Shown piece after piece: positions 62,196-64,000 of a stretch of 64,000 nucleotides of DNA. The stretch is from assembly GCF_009856865.1 (NCBI RefSeq), contig NZ_WVUD01000014.1, positions 1 through 64,000 on the forward strand, given 5' to 3'. The notes under the pieces are model-generated. The model searched no databases and was not told the DNA's origin. It saw nothing but the letters and a program-made list of their open reading frames with translations. The stretch's first letter is position 1, and each line of letters opens with the position of its first letter. This stretch comes from Solidesulfovibrio aerotolerans. Its GTDB lineage: Bacteria > Desulfobacterota > Desulfovibrionia > Desulfovibrionales > Desulfovibrionaceae. The position numbers and the translations under genes are program-made.

Positions 62196-64000
62196 TTAGA
62201 GTTTCCAGGCCAGCAGGGCGACGACCGTGGCCAGGACGTAGAGGATGTAGAGGTGCACCCGGCCGTGCTGCACCACCTTCAGGGCATCGCAGCCCCGGGC
62301 CACGGCCTCAAAGATCGGCGTGAAAAACCGGTTCTTGACGGCGTCGGGGGTGGCCACGGTCAGTGTGGCCCGGGCCGGAAACAACCCCGGGTCCATGTCC
62401 AGCTGGATGGTCATGCCCATGGGCACGGGCATGATCCGGGCGGTTGGTTCGACAAAGGAGCCGGCTGTGTACTGCATGCGGGCTGTTGGGGCGGTATAGG
62501 CGCAGCCCCAGGTGGGGGCGGCGCGGCGGCCATGGGCGGCGGTTAACCGGTTGCGCAGCAGCAGCAAGGCCGCGGCCAAAACGACCAGGGCGGCCGAAAT
62601 CAGACAGACGGTGCGGGTGGTGGCCAGGGCCATGGTCAGGGCGGCCCGGGCCGGGGCCAGATCCATGCCCGGAAAATTGAGCGCCGCCTGTCCGGCCAGG
62701 GACAAAAGGGCCGGGGCGAACAGGGCGGCCAGAACCACGCACACAGCCAAAAAGACCAGCGGCGCTTCGGCCAATCGGCCCCGGCTTTGGGCCTTGGCTG
62801 CGGCCGGAGTGCGGGGCTGGCCGAGAAAGGACAAGCCGCCGGCCTTGGCAAAGGCGGCCAGGGCAAACCCGCCCACGGCGGCCAGGGCGGCCAAAGCGCC
62901 GGCCATGCCCACTTTGGGGAGCAGGCCCGGCAGATCCAGCCCGGCCAGCATGGCCAGGGCCAGGACCAGTTCGCCGATAAAGCCCGACAGCGGCGGCAGA
63001 CCGGCGATGCCGGCGGCGGCTAATAGAAACAGTCCGCCAACCAGCGGCATTCGCTTGGCCAGACCGCCCAGATGGGCGATGCGGACGCTGCCAACCACCA
63101 AGAGCACCTCGCCGGCGCATAAAAAGAGCAGCCCCTTAAAGGCGGCGTGGCTTAAGACGTGAAACAGCGCGCCGCAAAGGCCCAACATGGCCACGGCGTC
63201 GTCGCCGGCGGCCCGGCCGACCAGACCCAGGCCCAGCCCCAGGCAGACCAGCCCCATGTTTTCCACGCTGGAATAGGCCAATAAGCGCTTTAAGCCCCCC
63301 AGTCCCTGGGCACGCAGGATGCCGAACAGGGCGCTGACCAGGCCCAGCCCCACCAGCAGCCAGCCCTGCCAGGCAACCGGCGGGCCGAGCATCTCCAGGG
63401 CGCGCCACAGGCCGTAGACGCCGACGTTGATCATGCCGGCGGACATGACGGCGGTGACGTGGCTGGGCGCGGTCGGGTAGACCTCGGGCAGCCAGATATG
63501 GAAGGGGAACAGCCCGATTTTGGCGGCAAAGCCGGCCAGGGCCAACAGGAAAAGGAGTGCGGGCGCGGTCAGGCGGCCGTCCCCGGCGGCGGCAGCGATG
63601 GTCTCGAAACTACTCCCCCCGGCCTGGACCATGGCCAGGGTGAAAAAGGCGATGAGGCAGGCCGCGCCGATATGGGCGGCCACAAGATAGATCCAGGCGG
63701 CCTCGCGCACTTCGGATTCGTCATCATGCAGGCTGATTAAAAAAAACGGGGCCAGGGACATGATCTCCCAGGCAATGAGAAAACAGACGGCGTCCCGGGC
63801 GGTCATGACCAGGGAAAGGCCAAGGAGCAGCAGATTGAAAAAAAACCAGTGGGTGCCGCGCCGGTCGCTGCAGGCGTCGTGCCCGGCCAGAGCCGAGGCC
63901 CCGGAAACGGCAGCGGCCGCGCCCAGGACATAGACTGGCAGCAGGAACAGCCGGCTGGCCGGATCGAGGCCCAGGGAAAAGGCTCCCAGGGGCAGTCCCC
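62196..64000 (-). CDS. HyfB/NuoL-like antiporter subunit, partial
   Basis: At least 601 residues; the frame stays open through the right edge of the window, so the start lies outside. An ATG at 63806 is internal (upstream codons continue the membrane sequence). Antiporter-like helices with the TM7 block KIGLFPFHIWLPEVYPTAPSHV and GLKRLLAYSSVENMGL are conserved. First visible gene of the operon; more genes may precede it. Confidence 0.9.
   Translation of the reverse strand, partial: GLPLGAFSLGLDPASRLFLLPVYVLGAAAAVSGASALAGHDACSDRRGTHWFFFNLLLLGLSLVMTARDAVCFLIAWEIMSLAPFFLISLHDDESEVREAAWIYLVAAHIGAACLIAFFTLAMVQAGGSSFETIAAAAGDGRLTAPALLFLLALAGFAAKIGLFPFHIWLPEVYPTAPSHVTAVMSAGMINVGVYGLWRALEMLGPPVAWQGWLLVGLGLVSALFGILRAQGLGGLKRLLAYSSVENMGLVCLGLGLGLVGRAAGDDAVAMLGLCGALFHVLSHAAFKGLLFLCAGEVLLVVGSVRIAHLGGLAKRMPLVGGLFLLAAAGIAGLPPLSGFIGELVLALAMLAGLDLPGLLPKVGMAGALAALAAVGGFALAAFAKAGGLSFLGQPRTPAAAKAQSRGRLAEAPLVFLAVCVVLAALFAPALLSLAGQAALNFPGMDLAPARAALTMALATTRTVCLISAALVVLAAALLLLRNRLTAAHGRRAAPTWGCAYTAPTARMQYTAGSFVEPTARIMPVPMGMTIQLDMDPGLFPARATLTVATPDAVKNRFFTPIFEAVARGCDALKVVQHGRVHLYILYVLATVVALLAWKL

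Noticed and set aside
63834-63850. Run of eight A in the HyfB-like gene as a possible frameshift
   Set aside because: Reading through with eight A keeps a continuous membrane-protein frame (WFFFN) to the window end, so no shift is needed.

Overview
The window is high-GC DNA from a free-living Gram-negative anaerobe. Gene content (phage-shock genes, many two-component and chemotaxis proteins, short EF-Ts, a complex-I-like Hyf/Ehr operon) and codon style point to a deltaproteobacterial sulfate reducer of the Desulfovibrio/Solidesulfovibrio type. That assignment is inference from family resemblance, not from a database search.

Layout. 0.3-3.4 kb (minus): macro-domain protein, M16 peptidase and pspF. 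3.4-8.3 kb (plus): a phage-shock locus reading pspA, pspB, pspC, then a Cache chemoreceptor behind a GEMM-type riboswitch, then a second pspB/pspC pair. 8.5-10.6 kb: a methyltransferase-like protein and an RNase-H-fold nuclease. 11.2-16.7 kb (minus): a tightly coupled surface-glycan operon (CgeB-like glycosyltransferase, 883-residue glycosyltransferase/methyltransferase fusion, cytidylyltransferase). 16.8-21 kb: CBM48 protein, receiver protein, plsC, RNase J, FAH-family protein. 21-24.7 kb: the housekeeping run rpsB-tsf-pyrH-frr-uppS with a clear sigma70 promoter and a terminator after tsf. 24.9-26.7 kb: DUF1330, SDR and HxlR genes. 26.8-34 kb (minus): hybrid kinase, OmpR-type regulator, sensor kinase, chemoreceptor. 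34.4-45.8 kb: carbonic anhydrase, degenerate GGDEF/TPR protein, an MBL/flavoprotein/ComF cluster, two PAS kinases, a sigma54-promoted small protein, a DksA-like protein, an internal-repeat protein and a Tim44-like protein. 46-56.8 kb: AAA ATPase, lipoprotein hydrolase, DUF4105 protein, PilZ protein, MFS exporter, two tandem class V PLP enzymes (the second Tat-exported) and a SLOG-like protein. 56.9-64 kb (minus, open at the right edge): a six-gene membrane oxidoreductase operon related to group 4 hydrogenases whose large subunit lacks the nickel-binding cysteines.

The most distinctive non-coding signal is a dispersed GC-rich palindromic repeat. Seven of nine copies lie directly after a stop codon in the sense direction of that gene. 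Two more are embedded, in the opposite sense, inside the pspF reading frame. At three sites the repeat is followed by a G-run spacer and a long near-perfect hairpin whose stem sequence differs at each site while the AAG loop is kept. A second hairpin family (constant CGGGGA loop, variable stem, constant purine flank) occurs three times at 28.8-29.3 kb.
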